From contig NZ_JABKAU010000005.1 of assembly GCF_013377885.1 (NCBI RefSeq), positions 1 to 64,000 of the forward strand: a stretch of 64,000 bases of DNA, given 5' to 3'. Position numbers and translations under genes: made by a program. This document shows positions 33,222-42,881 of this stretch, one piece after another. Every line of letters starts with the position of its first letter. Positions within the stretch are counted from its first letter, which is position 1. Origin of the DNA: Hymenobacter lapidiphilus (GTDB lineage: Bacteria; Bacteroidota; Bacteroidia; Cytophagales; Hymenobacteraceae). The notes beneath the pieces were generated by a model. The model worked only from the letters and a program-made list of their open reading frames with translations, did not search any database and was not told where the DNA came from.

Positions 33222-36200
33222 ATGAAAAAGGAATACTTACGCAATAGCAAGCCCGGCTTAACCGGTCGCTTGTGGGCCTTATTGGCACTTCTATGGTTTG
33301 CACCCCTGTTGGGCCATGCACAGCAAGTGACACTAACAGCTGATGGCCCCAACTTGAACCCTGGGGCAAATGGTGTCTCAAATCCTCAATACTTTGGCTC
33401 GGTTCAGATTGGCGCATCGTCTGCGTCAAAGTCTTATACTGTAGCAGCTACTGACTTGGATCCGAATGGTAGTGTAAGTATTGTTGTTCCTGCCGGTTTT
33501 CAGGGCAGTATAAACAATACTTCGTTCAGCACTAATACTATAATGCTAGTTGCTAACGCAGCTGGTAACCTGAGCAACACAACTGTTTATCTGCGTTTTG
33601 CTCCCACTACGGGAGCTGGAACAACTATCAACCGTGCAATATTTGCCCAAAGCACTTTCGACGGTGGTCCTGTGTTTTCCTCACCTTCTATAAGGTTGCG
33701 AGGCGATGCAGTAGCCGGTTCACCTAACATCACGGTAACGCCCGCTGCCTTAGGATTCGGTGACCAAACAGTTGGCACAAATTCGGCCCCAATGATGGTT
33801 GAGGTAAGAGCTACTTCACTTAACGCCGACATTTTGGTGACTGCGCCAGCTGGTTTTGAAGTAGCCGCCAGCGGTTCCGGAACTTATGCTCAGACGCTAA
33901 CACTGACGCGTAATGCAGCGGACAACTCGGTAAATACTTTCGTAGATGTACGTTTTGCACCTACGGCCGCACAGAATTTTGTAGCACAGGTTTCATTTGC
34001 CAGCGACGAAGCTACTACGAGAAACGTGAGTGTGTCGGGCACAGGCGTATTGCCTCCTGCTTCGTTGTCATCTGCTCCTGCCCAATTAGATTTCGCCACG
34101 TTGCAGGCTGGTCAGGTGTCGGCTCCTCAGAACTTTACTATTACCGGTGAGAACATCACCTCTGATGTTGTTGTGAGTGCGCCAAACGGCTACCTTATTC
34201 GTTTGGGTTCCAGCGGGACTTTTGTGCAAACTGTTACACTAAGCCCCACCAACAATCAGGTAAACGCTGTTTTGCAGGCCCGCTTTGCTCCAACTGCAGC
34301 AGGCAGCTACAACTCTACTATTACGGCTACCACTACCGGCAACGGCGGCGCAAACACCGGTGTTATCGTAACTGGTCAGGCTACGGCAGCTCCAACTGGC
34401 CCCTTCATTGTCGTTAGTCCAACCAATTTGGACTTCCAGACGGTTTCTGCCAGCGGTTCGGCTCAGACATTGGCCTTCTCTATCAATGCTGGAAATCTGG
34501 TGGCTCCTTTGGTGCTGACCGGCTCCAATAACAACATCGTTTTCCGAGATGCCTCGGCTGGTGGCAGTTTTGTAAACGGCCCTATTACCATCAATCCTGC
34601 TATGGATGGTACGGTTTCTTTGCGCGAAATAGAAGTACGACTGGTTGCTCCAGTACCGAGTGGTGCATTCGCCGGTACTATCACCGCTACCAGCACAGGC
34701 GCAGACCCTAGGGTTGTTACCATACAGGCTAATGCTATCAATGGTAACTCTACTATCAACATTGATGGCGTACTGGCGCAGTTTTCTACTGTACCTGGTA
34801 TAGCTTCAGACGTACAATCGTATTTTGTAACCGGTACCAACTTGTTGCAGGATTTGCGAATAGCTGCTCCGCAGTTCTTTCAGGTGGCGCTTGAGCCCAC
34901 TTTCGCTGGCATCGTTGGAACCGGCAACTCGCTGGCAATAACGCCGGGTACTAATGGAGATGTGCCTAAAACGGCTATTTACGTTCGTTTCCTGCCGCCA
35001 TCAGCCCTCAGCACCACGTCGGTTATCATCAACTCTAGTAGCCCTGCTACTTCGCAGGCTGTACAGGCCAATGGTACCAGCGAACCGACTATTCAGATTC
35101 TGAATCCTTTTGTGGAGGAGCGCAACATCGTACTCAACACAAAGTCTTCTCCTTCGCAGGCCATCAATATCAGAGCTCAACGAGTATTGCAGCCTATCAC
35201 TATCACGAAGCTGTTGTCGACTAACCCGCTTAATGTTAATAATGCACAGCAATTTGAGTTGTCGCTGGATAACGTAACATTCAGCAACAGCATCATGCTG
35301 ACACCTAATACGTCTACTTACGTAATTGACCGCCAGATTTTCATCCGCTATGCTCCAACTTACCTAGGTACGGGCCAATCGACACTACAATTCCAGAGTA
35401 ACGACTTCTCCAATACCTCTACCCAGTCGTTTGGTGCGAATGATTTGCTCTCGGGCCGTTCGATTGATACTGAGCCCACACTGCGGATTATTGCTGATGT
35501 GAAAAGGGATGATGTAGACAAGACGAAAGCTATTGTAACGTTCAATCTGCCTCCCAATTATGCCTCACTTGGGTATGGAGAGGGACGTCTGATCGTAGCC
35601 AGCGAATCGGCAACATTGCCTTCCGTAAACCAGCCTATTGACGGAACGCCTTACACCACCGGCAACCAGACATATGGTGTGGGTCCGCAGATTGCTCCCG
35701 GTTACTTTGTAGTGTATTCCGGCGCCAACAGTTCGGTTATCATTGATGGGTTGAATCCATCTGTTACGTACTACTTCTATACGTTCGAGTACAACAACAT
35801 CCAGGACAACCTGAATATTGCAGTGCCCGGTGCCGAGAACTACTTGTCGCCCCCAACTCCTAACCTGATTCCGGGCCAGGAAGCTCCAGGCAACCCGCCA
35901 CTGCCCGTGACGCTTGTATCGTTCTCGGCTAAGGTTAGCGGCTCGCAGGTAGCTATCCGTTGGGAAACCGCTTCTGAGCTCAACAACAAGCAATTTATAG
36001 TAGAGCGCAGCCGCGACAGCCGTACGTTTGAAACTGTTCTTACGCGTGCTGGTCAGGGCACTACAAATGCCACTACTGTATACAATGAGGTAGACAGTCA
36101 GCCGCTAAACGGCCTGTCGTACTACCGCCTGAAGCAGGTAGACCTGGATGGTAAGACCAGCTACAGCAGCATTGTACCGGTAAGCTTCCTCAAGGCTGGT

Positions 36201-36428
36201 GAAGTGGTTATGTATCCTAACCCGGTTACCGACCAACTCACTATCACGATGAACGGTGGTACCGAAGGAGTATCGGCTACCATCACCGATTTGTCGGGCC
36301 GCACTATACAGGCTCAGCAGCTACGGGCCGATGGCAAACTCAATATGGCTAACCTGAAGGCTGGCACCTATTTGGTGACGGTTGGCAAGGGCAACGCCAA
36401 AGTAACTCGCCGCATAGTGAAGCAATAA
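33222..36428 (+). CDS. Large secreted repeat protein with T9SS C-terminal sorting domain
   Basis: A 1,068-residue secreted protein. The ATG at 33222 gives the signal peptide MKKEYLRNSKPGLTGRLWAL...FAPLLGHAQ; an in-frame ATG 26 codons earlier is not signal-like. Five or six tandem beta-sandwich modules of about 105 residues fill 25-680, each with phrases such as LGFGDQTVGTNSAPMM..., FAPTAAQNFVAQVSF and VSGTG. These resemble ASH/choice-of-anchor modules. A region of about 680-930 is less repetitive. The end is LPVTLVSFSAKVSGSQVAIRWETASE and a type A sorting domain (MYPNPVTDQLTITM ... GTYLVTVGKGNAKVTRRIVKQ), which directs export by type IX secretion. Likely a surface adhesin or matrix protein; ligand unknown. 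Confidence 0.88.
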   Translation: MKKEYLRNSKPGLTGRLWALLALLWFAPLLGHAQQVTLTADGPNLNPGANGVSNPQYFGSVQIGASSASKSYTVAATDLDPNGSVSIVVPAGFQGSINNTSFSTNTIMLVANAAGNLSNTTVYLRFAPTTGAGTTINRAIFAQSTFDGGPVFSSPSIRLRGDAVAGSPNITVTPAALGFGDQTVGTNSAPMMVEVRATSLNADILVTAPAGFEVAASGSGTYAQTLTLTRNAADNSVNTFVDVRFAPTAAQNFVAQVSFASDEATTRNVSVSGTGVLPPASLSSAPAQLDFATLQAGQVSAPQNFTITGENITSDVVVSAPNGYLIRLGSSGTFVQTVTLSPTNNQVNAVLQARFAPTAAGSYNSTITATTTGNGGANTGVIVTGQATAAPTGPFIVVSPTNLDFQTVSASGSAQTLAFSINAGNLVAPLVLTGSNNNIVFRDASAGGSFVNGPITINPAMDGTVSLREIEVRLVAPVPSGAFAGTITATSTGADPRVVTIQANAINGNSTINIDGVLAQFSTVPGIASDVQSYFVTGTNLLQDLRIAAPQFFQVALEPTFAGIVGTGNSLAITPGTNGDVPKTAIYVRFLPPSALSTTSVIINSSSPATSQAVQANGTSEPTIQILNPFVEERNIVLNTKSSPSQAINIRAQRVLQPITITKLLSTNPLNVNNAQQFELSLDNVTFSNSIMLTPNTSTYVIDRQIFIRYAPTYLGTGQSTLQFQSNDFSNTSTQSFGANDLLSGRSIDTEPTLRIIADVKRDDVDKTKAIVTFNLPPNYASLGYGEGRLIVASESATLPSVNQPIDGTPYTTGNQTYGVGPQIAPGYFVVYSGANSSVIIDGLNPSVTYYFYTFEYNNIQDNLNIAVPGAENYLSPPTPNLIPGQEAPGNPPLPVTLVSFSAKVSGSQVAIRWETASELNNKQFIVERSRDSRTFETVLTRAGQGTTNATTVYNEVDSQPLNGLSYYRLKQVDLDGKTSYSSIVPVSFLKAGEVVMYPNPVTDQLTITMNGGTEGVSATITDLSGRTIQAQQLRADGKLNMANLKAGTYLVTVGKGNAKVTRRIVKQ

Positions 36429-36456
36429 GATTTAGTATCTAGCCTTATTGCTATCG

Positions 36457-36489
36457 AAAGCGCCTCCCAATAGGGAGGCGCTTTTTTTG
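36457..36489 (+). terminator. Intrinsic terminator after the first cargo gene
   Basis: AAAGCGCCTCCC (36457-36468) pairs with GGGAGGCGCTTT (36473-36484), loop AATA, followed by five more T residues. Confidence 0.9.
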
Positions 36490-36598
36490 TTGCCTCAGAG
36501 CGCATTATAGAAGTTAAGTTAAAAGAATAATAAAAATAATTTCATTTAGGTATTTATCTGAGTAAATTGATAAGTAACAGCCACTTACGCACTACTGT

Positions 36599-38608
36599 AT
36601 GCTATACTTCTCTGCTTTCTTGTTAGATCAGCTGGTAAGGATCCGGCCGATAGTTCTATTCTCGTCCCTTTTGCTATTGAGCCCGGTGGTAGGGTGGGGA
36701 CAAAGCAATCCGGCTACATATAATCTAAACGCAGGGTCTTATAAATTCAGTGGGTTTAGCGACGTCACCTCAACCAGCTACCCCAATGCTGTACAGGGCC
36801 ATAGTTTTAGCAGCGAACCGGATGCTACTACCGTCGTGCCCCCAACCGCCAATGTAGTCTTGGCGACTGGGGGAGCCATTACCAGCGGCAACATCCGCAA
36901 CGAAGGGCTTGATGGTATAAGTTTGCTCGGTACTAACACTAATAACATAGGAGCTATAACACTGGCGCTGAACACGACCGGACGAGCCCAGATAGTAGTC
37001 AGTTGGATGACCCGTGTTGTCCATCCGGGAGAGCGGATAAACGGAATGCGGTTGCAGTACCGGCTGGGGCAAACCGGTAACTTCACGGAAGTAACTGGCT
37101 CTAGGTTCGAAAGCAATGTAGGAGGGCAGAGTACCTCGTTTACGGACATCGCGCTGCCCGAGGCAGTGAATGATCAGCCGGTAGTGCAACTTCGCTGGCT
37201 GTATTACGCTGTGTCCAGTAGTGGCACCCGTACCCGAATTGGGCTCGATGATGTAATAGTAGATAGTAACGCTGGCCCTGCAATACCTGCGCCTACTATT
37301 AGCAGCTTCACGCCAGCTGCTGGGCCGGTCGGCACCGTCGTTACCATCGACGGTGCGAATTTTATCAATGGGGTTACGGTAAGTTTTAACGGTACGGCCG
37401 CTACCGCTGTGAATGTGGTTTCTACTACGCAACTATTGGCCACTGTGCCGGCTGGTAGTAGCACTGGTCCGATAGCGGTGGCGTTGGGCAGTAAGGTAGG
37501 CAGCAGTAGTGCTAGTTTTGTGGTAGGGTCTCTGGTTGGGAAGGTGGTTATCAGCCAAGTTTATGGCGGTGGCGGTAACGCGGGAGCTACCTATAAAAAC
37601 GATTTTGTTGAGCTCTTTAACCGAAGTGGCACAACTGTTTCGATAGGGGGATGGTCGGTCCAGTATGCATCAGCTACGGCCACTGGCAACTTTACGGCCA
37701 TTACCCTTCTACCGACCTCCGCTTCCATTCCGGCCGGCGGTTACTACCTGATTCAGTTAGCAGGGTCGACTGTTGGTGCGGACTTACCAAAGCCTGACTT
37801 TACAGGTACCACCCGGCTGAGTGCAGCAAATGGAAAAGTGGCATTGGCCAATTCCGGGACCCCAGTAACGGAACCTTCAAATAGCAATGTGATTGATTTC
37901 TTGGGTTATGGTACGGCTAATCAATCAGAAGGAGGTAGTGCAGCTAATAGTATTTCCGTTACCCAAGCGGCTACGCGAAAGAATAACGGCTGCCAGGATA
38001 CGGATAATAACAGCGCAGACTTCGTATCTAATCCTCCTGCGCCTCGTAACTCGGGAACGGCAACAAAACCCTGCGAAACGTCAGGTACGCTGCCAGTGCA
38101 GCTGCTCAGCTTCGGGGCTGAGCGGCGGCCGGCAGGAGTGCAGGTTAGCTGGGCCACGGCTACTGAGCAGAACAGCGCCAGCTTTGAAGTGCAGCGCTCT
38201 GCTACGGGTCAGGCGTTTCGCACTATTGCTACCGTGGCGGCCCAAGGCAACAGCAACAGCCGCCGCGAGTATGCTGCCCTCGATCAGCAGCCCCTATCCG
38301 GCGCTGGCTACTACCGCCTGCACCAGCTCGACTACGATGGGAAGAGTAGCTACTCGGTAGTGGTAAGTGTGGCCGCTCCGGGTGAGGTACGCGTGTATCC
38401 AAACCCCGTACAGACGAAACTGACGGTGGAGTTACCCACGGCCGGGGCCCGCTACCGCATCCTCAGCTCGTTGGGAAGTGTAATGCTGGCCGGAGAAGTG
38501 CCCGGCAGTAAAACTGAGCTTGATATGACCAGCTTGCCATCCGGACTATACCAGTTGGAAATAACCACTCTGGCCGGCCGCGAGATGCGTAAAATCATTA
38601 AGCAATAG
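36599..38608 (+). CDS. Secreted protein with IPT/TIG, lamin-tail and T9SS sorting domains
   Basis: A 669-residue secreted protein; signal peptide to about residue 35 (VLFSSLLLLSPVVGWGQ). The N-terminal domain (about 36-220) is a beta-sandwich with YKFSGFSDVTSTSYPNAVQG. An IPT/TIG domain (about 225-300) contains ISSFTPAAGPVGTVVTIDGANF. A lamin-tail domain (about 310-440) contains VVISQVYGGGGNAGATYKNDFVELFN. The end has LPVQLLSFGAERRPAGVQVSWATATE and a type A sorting domain (VYPNPVQTKLTVEL ... LYQLEITTLAGREMRKIIKQ). It is 170 bases downstream of the other large cargo gene and could be co-regulated with it. Lamin-tail domains often sit beside extracellular nucleases, but no nuclease motif is visible here. 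Confidence 0.88.
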   Translation: MLYFSAFLLDQLVRIRPIVLFSSLLLLSPVVGWGQSNPATYNLNAGSYKFSGFSDVTSTSYPNAVQGHSFSSEPDATTVVPPTANVVLATGGAITSGNIRNEGLDGISLLGTNTNNIGAITLALNTTGRAQIVVSWMTRVVHPGERINGMRLQYRLGQTGNFTEVTGSRFESNVGGQSTSFTDIALPEAVNDQPVVQLRWLYYAVSSSGTRTRIGLDDVIVDSNAGPAIPAPTISSFTPAAGPVGTVVTIDGANFINGVTVSFNGTAATAVNVVSTTQLLATVPAGSSTGPIAVALGSKVGSSSASFVVGSLVGKVVISQVYGGGGNAGATYKNDFVELFNRSGTTVSIGGWSVQYASATATGNFTAITLLPTSASIPAGGYYLIQLAGSTVGADLPKPDFTGTTRLSAANGKVALANSGTPVTEPSNSNVIDFLGYGTANQSEGGSAANSISVTQAATRKNNGCQDTDNNSADFVSNPPAPRNSGTATKPCETSGTLPVQLLSFGAERRPAGVQVSWATATEQNSASFEVQRSATGQAFRTIATVAAQGNSNSRREYAALDQQPLSGAGYYRLHQLDYDGKSSYSVVVSVAAPGEVRVYPNPVQTKLTVELPTAGARYRILSSLGSVMLAGEVPGSKTELDMTSLPSGLYQLEITTLAGREMRKIIKQ

Positions 38609-38739
38609 GCACCTTCACCCAAACGGTCTCAGTTGCCTAGCTGCCGGCTGAAGGGCTTCGGACAGCGTAACGGAGATGTCACTTGCCAAACAGCTTCCAA
38701 CCTGCTGCTGCTTACACATACGCTTATTGCATACGGCAC

Positions 38740-38779
38740 ACAAAAAAGGGTTCTGCCAATTGGCAGAATCCTTTTTTGT
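38740..38779. terminator. Bidirectional terminator between the cargo gene and isc genes
   Basis: Near-perfect 20-bp arms (38740-38759 region with 38761-38779, one G/T mismatch) meeting at CCAATTGG, with A6/T6 flanks. It lies between the T9SS cargo gene on the plus strand and iscA on the minus strand. Confidence 0.88.
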
Positions 38780-38803
38780 AGTAGAACAAAGTATTTGCAG
38801 CGG

Positions 38804-39130
38804 CTATACCGAGAAACTCTCGCCGCAGCCGCAGGTGCGGGAAGCGTTAGGGTTGTCGAAATAGAAGCCTTTGCCGTTGAGGCCGTCGGAGAAGTCGAGT
38901 TCGGTGCCGGCCAAGTAGAGGAAGCTCTTCATATCCACTACCACCTTCACGCCCTTGTCTTCAAATTCCTGGTCCATGTGCTTTACCTCGTTGTCGAAGT
39001 CAAGCTTATAGCTCAGGCCCGAGCAGCCGCCGCCCGCAACCGAAGCCCGCAACCGATAGGTAGCGTCCAGCTGCGAGTCGTGCATCAGCTTTTCAACTTT
39101 CTCCTTTGCTTTGTCTGAAACAGTAATCAT
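38804..39130 (-). CDS. iscA: A-type iron-sulfur carrier (IscA/SufA/HesB family)
   Basis: A 108-residue A-type carrier that passes Fe-S clusters to target proteins. The three conserved cysteines are Cys36 (GGGCSGLSY), Cys100 and Cys102 (SRTCGCGESF). MDQEFEDKGVKVVVDMKSFLYLAGTELDF is typical. It is third in the order iscS, iscU, iscA read on the minus strand, 84 bases after iscU. Called IscA rather than SufA from the iscS/iscU neighbours. Confidence 0.92.
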   Translation of the reverse strand: MITVSDKAKEKVEKLMHDSQLDATYRLRASVAGGGCSGLSYKLDFDNEVKHMDQEFEDKGVKVVVDMKSFLYLAGTELDFSDGLNGKGFYFDNPNASRTCGCGESFSV

Positions 39131-39214
39131 GGCAATGGGGGCTAAATGTTTACGGGGCAGGGGTGACGTTTAGGTGTATTACCGATAGACGTCATCCCAA
39201 GCCTCATCAACCAG

Positions 39215-39631
39215 TTAGTGGTGCGACTTGGCCATTTCCAGTTCGGGCATACCGTTCTTCACACGGTAGTCGTTGATGGCTGACTTGATAGCGTCTTCGG
39301 CCAGCACCGAGCAGTGAATTTTAACGGGCGGCAATGCTAGTTCCTCCACAATCTCCATGTTGTCGATGGCCAGGGCCTCGTCTACGGTCTTGCCTTTCAG
39401 CCACTCCGTCGCGAGCGACGAAGAAGCAATGGCCGAGCCGCAACCAAACGTTTTGAATTTGGCGTCGGTGATGGTGTTGGTCGCTTCGTCCACCTCAATC
39501 TGCAGGCGCATTACGTCGCCGCACTCAGGAGCACCTACGAGGCCGGTACCTACGCTTTTCTTGTTTTTATCCAGCGTACCCACGTTGCGGGGGTTGCTGT
39601 AATGGTCGATTACTTTATCGGAATAAGCCAT
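39215..39631 (-). CDS. iscU: Fe-S cluster assembly scaffold IscU
   Basis: A 138-residue scaffold on which IscS builds [2Fe-2S] clusters. Start at the ATG ending at 39631 gives MAYSDKVIDHYSNPRNVG, the usual N-terminus; an upstream in-frame extension is not conserved. Conserved cysteines are Cys37 (GAPECGDVM), Cys64 (TFGCGSAIASSS) and Cys107 (KIHCSVLAEDAI), with the LPPVKIHC motif that hscA-type chaperones bind. No hscA or hscB is nearby. Confidence 0.95.
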   Translation of the reverse strand: MAYSDKVIDHYSNPRNVGTLDKNKKSVGTGLVGAPECGDVMRLQIEVDEATNTITDAKFKTFGCGSAIASSSLATEWLKGKTVDEALAIDNMEIVEELALPPVKIHCSVLAEDAIKSAINDYRVKNGMPELEMAKSHH

Positions 39632-39729
39632 GATGTAGAAGTCTGGTGTTGGAAGTGAGGTGTGAGATGTTGGCAAAAACAGATTAACCGAGTCTCACCT
39701 CTCATGTCTCTGTACTCAGGTCTGAAGAA

Positions 39730-40944
39730 TTAATGCTCAGCCCACTCGATTTTGTCGAGGTCGATGCCTTCCTGGAACATCTCCCACAGGGGCGACATTT
39801 CACGGAGCTTCGTAACGGCTTCTTTTACGTGGTTGATGGCGTAATCGATTTGCTCGTCGGTAGTGAAACGGCTCAGGCCGAAACGGAGCGAGCTATGGGC
39901 CAAGTCGTCGCTCAGGCCCAGAGCCTTAAGTACGTACGACGGTTCCAGCGAAGCCGAAGTACAGGCCGAGCCCGACGATACCGCCAGATCCTTCACGCCC
40001 ATCATCAGGCCTTCACCTTCTACATACTTGAAGGAAATGTTGGCTACGTGCGGCAGGCGGCGTTCAACCGAGCCGTTTACGTAGCTTTCCTCCAGCGTCA
40101 GCAACTCCTTTTCGAGCCGGTCGCGCATAGCGCCGAGGCGGGCGGCATCGGCCGCCATTTCCTGCTTGGCCAGCTCGCAGGCCTTGCCCAGGCCTACAAT
40201 GCCGGGCACGTTGAGCGTACCCGAACGCATGCCCCGCTCGTGGCCGCCACCGTCCATCTGGGCGGTAACCTTCACGCGTGGGTTCTTGCGGCGCACGTAC
40301 ATGGCACCTACACCCTTGGGGCCGTACATTTTGTGGGCTGTGAAAGCCATTAGGTCGATGCCATCGGCCTGCACGTCAACCGGAATCTTACCTACGGCCT
40401 GGGTGCCATCGGTCATGAACAACGCACCATGCTTGTGGGTAATGGCGGTAATTTCACGGATATGCTGGATGGTACCCGTCTCGTTGTTGCCGTACATGAT
40501 GCTCACCAGAATCGTCTGGGGTGTCATGGCGGCTTCCAACTCGGCCAAGTCGATAAGGCCCTCCGAGTTTACAGGCAGATAGGTAACCTTGCCACCGATT
40601 TTCTCGATGTGCTTGCAGGTATCCAGCACGGCCTTGTGCTCGGTGGTGGTGGTGATGATGTGGTTGCCCTTCTGGGCATACATCTCGTAGATGCCTTTGA
40701 TAGCCAAGTTGTCCGACTCGGTAGCGCCCGAAGTGAAGATAATCTCCTTGGGGTCGCAATTGATGAGGCTAGCAATCTGGTCGCGGGCGTAATCAACGGC
40801 TTCCTCGGCGGCCCAGCCAAAGGGGTGGTTACGCGAAGCCGCGTTGCCGAATACCTCGGTCAGGTACGGCATCATGGCTTCCAGAACCCGCGGGTCGAGG
40901 GGCGTGGTGGCGTTGTTATCGAGGTAAATGGGTAATTTGAGCAT
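39730..40944 (-). CDS. iscS: Cysteine desulfurase IscS
   Basis: A 404-residue PLP enzyme that removes sulfur from cysteine for Fe-S clusters and thio-modified tRNA. PLP Lys205 is in [12 protein letters not shown] and the catalytic loop Cys328 in [14 protein letters not shown]. Start [20 protein letters not shown] is standard for the group I IscS. It is the first gene of the isc unit on the minus strand; the regulator IscR and the hscBA-fdx genes of the E. coli operon are not present here. Confidence 0.96.
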   Translation of the reverse strand: MLKLPIYLDNNATTPLDPRVLEAMMPYLTEVFGNAASRNHPFGWAAEEAVDYARDQIASLINCDPKEIIFTSGATESDNLAIKGIYEMYAQKGNHIITTTTEHKAVLDTCKHIEKIGGKVTYLPVNSEGLIDLAELEAAMTPQTILVSIMYGNNETGTIQHIREITAITHKHGALFMTDGTQAVGKIPVDVQADGIDLMAFTAHKMYGPKGVGAMYVRRKNPRVKVTAQMDGGGHERGMRSGTLNVPGIVGLGKACELAKQEMAADAARLGAMRDRLEKELLTLEESYVNGSVERRLPHVANISFKYVEGEGLMMGVKDLAVSSGSACTSASLEPSYVLKALGLSDDLAHSSLRFGLSRFTTDEQIDYAINHVKEAVTKLREMSPLWEMFQEGIDLDKIEWAEH

Positions 40945-41037
40945 AGCCCGGAGTTCTGGTTTGTCAGCGGAGAATCATTCGTAGGTAGAACACAAAACCT
41001 GGCAAACAGGTTTAGTTTCGCCCTACATTCGTAGCTA

Positions 41038-41045
41038 CAAAAGTA
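41038..41045 (-). promoter_or_regulatory. -7 box TACTTTTG for the isc unit
   Basis: Minus strand reads TACTTTTG, an exact TAnnTTTG match, about 93 bases upstream of the iscS start codon. Confidence 0.5.
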
Positions 41046-41101
41046 GAACAAATCCAAAGAAGCCGCGCTATCCGGCAGTGGCTGCCTGTTATTCCCTCTG
41101 C

Positions 41102-41515
41102 ATGTTTACCAACCTAGAGCACCTCGGCCTGGCCGTCAACGACCTCGAAGCGGCTACGGCCCTCTATACCACCCTACTAGGCCAGCCACCTTATAAGCGC
41201 GAGCACGTGGCTTCAGAAGCCGTAGACACGGTTTTTTTTCAGGTTGGGGGATCCAAAATAGAGCTGCTGGCCGGCACTTCACCCGATAGCGCCATCACCA
41301 AGTTTCTGGCGAAGAAGCCCGAGGGCATTCACCACGTTGCCTTCGAGGTAGCCGATATCCGCGCCGAAATGGAACGCTTGCGGGCAGCGGGCTTTACGCT
41401 GCTCAACGAGGAGCCCAAGCGCGGGGCCGACAACAAGCTCGTCTGCTTTGTGCATCCCAAATCGGCCGCCGGCGTACTGGTCGAGCTGTGCCAGTCGGTG
41501 GAGAGTGAAGTTTGA
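41102..41515 (+). CDS. mce: Methylmalonyl-CoA epimerase
   Basis: A 137-residue VOC-fold enzyme interconverting R and S methylmalonyl-CoA in propionate metabolism. Start at the ATG at 41102 (MFTNLEHLGLAVNDL). Metal ligands fit: His in LEHLGLAV (about 7), His in GIHHVAFEV (about 80), and Glu in VLVELCQ (about 129). KRGADNKLVCFVHPKSAAGV is typical of the family. It is followed by a long palindrome, then tsaC. Confidence 0.9.
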   Translation: MFTNLEHLGLAVNDLEAATALYTTLLGQPPYKREHVASEAVDTVFFQVGGSKIELLAGTSPDSAITKFLAKKPEGIHHVAFEVADIRAEMERLRAAGFTLLNEEPKRGADNKLVCFVHPKSAAGVLVELCQSVESEV

Positions 41516-41662
41516 GGAAACTGAGCTGTCATGTATCACCCTGAACTTGCGAGGAACCTAAACAGAAGCTAACGAAGCTGTTCAGGGAATGTCCAGAATC
41601 AGCATAACGTTCTTCTGACTCTCTTAAAACGAAACTGTTTAGGAAGCACTTGGAATCAATCA

Positions 41663-41758
41663 GACCGTCATGCTGAGCTTGCCGAAGCATCTCTGCCGCT
41701 TCGTTGAACGACTGCTACGAAGCGGTAGAGATGCTTCGGTAAGCTCAGCATTACGGTC
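41663..41758. repeat. Imperfect palindrome (GTCATGCTGAGC family) with outer arms
   Basis: GACCGTCATGCTGAGCTTGC and the GAAGCATCTCTGCCGCTTCG stretch at the left pair with CGAAGCGGTAGAGATGCTTC and GCTCAGCATTACGGTC at the right. A further pair, AACTGTTTAGGAAG (about 41634) and CTTCCTAAACAGCT (about 41766), extends it outward. The 41521-41640 stretch before it holds a decayed relative (TGTCATGTATCACCCTGAAC). Confidence 0.85.
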
Positions 41759-41806
41759 CTTTGACTTCCTAAACAGCTTCAACACCTTCCTGATATATCC
41801 CGACCT

Positions 41807-42388
41807 ATGTCCCCAAAATTCCTGCGTTCCGAGGCCGATGCGGCCGTAGATGCGCTGCTGCTGCAACAGGTGATACTTTACCCCACCGATACAGTGTGGG
41901 GGCTGGGCTGCGACGCCGAGCTGCCGCGGGCCGTAGAGCAGCTATACCAGCTTAAAAACCGGCCGGCCGAGAAGGCTTGTATTGTGCTGGTGGCCGATGA
42001 AGTCATGTTTGCCCGCTACGCCGCCGTGGTGCCCGCCAACCTGCCCGAACTGCTGGCCACCCAGACCCGGCCCACTACCTACATTGTGGCCGGCAGCCGC
42101 CATCTGGCCCCCAACCTGCTGGCCCCCGACGGCACCATTGGCCTGCGCGTGGCGCTCAACGACGAGTTTTGCCGGCTGGTGCTGCGGCGGCTGGGCCATG
42201 GGCTGGTCTCTACCTCGGCCAACATCAGCGGGCAGCCTACCCCGGCCACGTTCGGCGAGGTGGCCCCCGAGCTGGTCCGGAAGGTGGATTATGTAGTGAA
42301 CTGGCGGCAGGATGATACTACCCGAGCTACGCCTTCGCGGGTGGTACGAGTGCTGGCCGATGGTGCGCTGGAAACAGTGCGGGAGTAA
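41807..42388 (+). CDS. L-threonylcarbamoyladenylate synthase (Sua5/YciO/YrdC family)
   Basis: A 193-residue enzyme that makes threonylcarbamoyl-AMP from threonine, bicarbonate and ATP for the t6A37 modification of tRNAs reading ANN codons. Motifs: LYPTDTVWGLGCDA (about 24-37), YQLKNRPAEKACIVLVAD (about 46-63), RPTTYIVAG, TIGLRVALNDEF and the final STSANISGQPTP (about 137-148). It lacks the extra Sua5 domain, so it is the short TsaC/YrdC form. Alternative: a YciO paralogue of uncertain function. Confidence 0.88.
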   Translation: MSPKFLRSEADAAVDALLLQQVILYPTDTVWGLGCDAELPRAVEQLYQLKNRPAEKACIVLVADEVMFARYAAVVPANLPELLATQTRPTTYIVAGSRHLAPNLLAPDGTIGLRVALNDEFCRLVLRRLGHGLVSTSANISGQPTPATFGEVAPELVRKVDYVVNWRQDDTTRATPSRVVRVLADGALETVRE

Positions 42389-42482
42389 TTTTTTGAAAGA
42401 AAGTAAGCTCAACAGAGGGTTACGTTTGGTGAGTGAGCGGTATGAAGCCCAAATCATCTCATCACCTCTCCATAAACTGACC

Positions 42483-42749
42483 ATGAAATTCTCGTTCAAA
42501 AACCTGCTCGTTCTCGCCGCTTTCGCTCCTTTCGCCCTCGCTTCGTGCTCGGAGACTACTCAGGAAAACGCTGAGGCTACTGCCGAAAGCGCTGCTACCG
42601 ATGCCGCTAACGCCACCGACGCTGCCGGTAACGCCATCGAGAACACTGCCGACCAGGCTGCCGCTGAAATGGCTCCTGAGACTGGCGACACGGCTGTAGT
42701 AAAGAACGTACCCGCCGACAAACTGGTGGAAGAAGTTCCAGCCCAGTAG
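42483..42749 (+). CDS. Small Ala-rich lipoprotein
   Basis: An 88-residue protein; lipoprotein signal MKFSFKNLLVLAAFAPFALASC with Cys22. The mature part is an acidic, alanine-rich helix (ENAEATAESAATDAANATDAAGN...) with heptad-like Ala spacing, then an acidic tail. Small Ala-rich lipoproteins often act as envelope spacers or anchors. No family recognised. The ATG at 42483 is chosen for its signal; a longer upstream frame exists. A terminator follows at 42776. Confidence 0.7.
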   Translation: MKFSFKNLLVLAAFAPFALASCSETTQENAEATAESAATDAANATDAAGNAIENTADQAAAEMAPETGDTAVVKNVPADKLVEEVPAQ

Positions 42750-42775
42750 GCATATAGCCAGCAACGGCTCGTATT

Positions 42776-42815
42776 AAAAAAGCGCCTCCCGGGTTTTCCG
42801 GAGGCGCTTTTTTTT
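42776..42815 (+). terminator. Intrinsic terminator after the small lipoprotein gene
   Basis: AAAAAAGCGCCTCC pairs with GGAGGCGCTTTTTTTT (42800-42815). Confidence 0.9.
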
Positions 42816-42881
42816 GTGCGGTGCGCTCATAATGCCGCTGGTTGGTTCGTGCGCGAATCCAGGCCATAATAGGGGCCTTGC

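Noticed and set aside
38740..38779. Considered as a member of the dispersed palindrome family
   Set aside because: It is short, has A/T-run flanks and lacks the GTCATnCTGAGC core, so it is a normal terminator.
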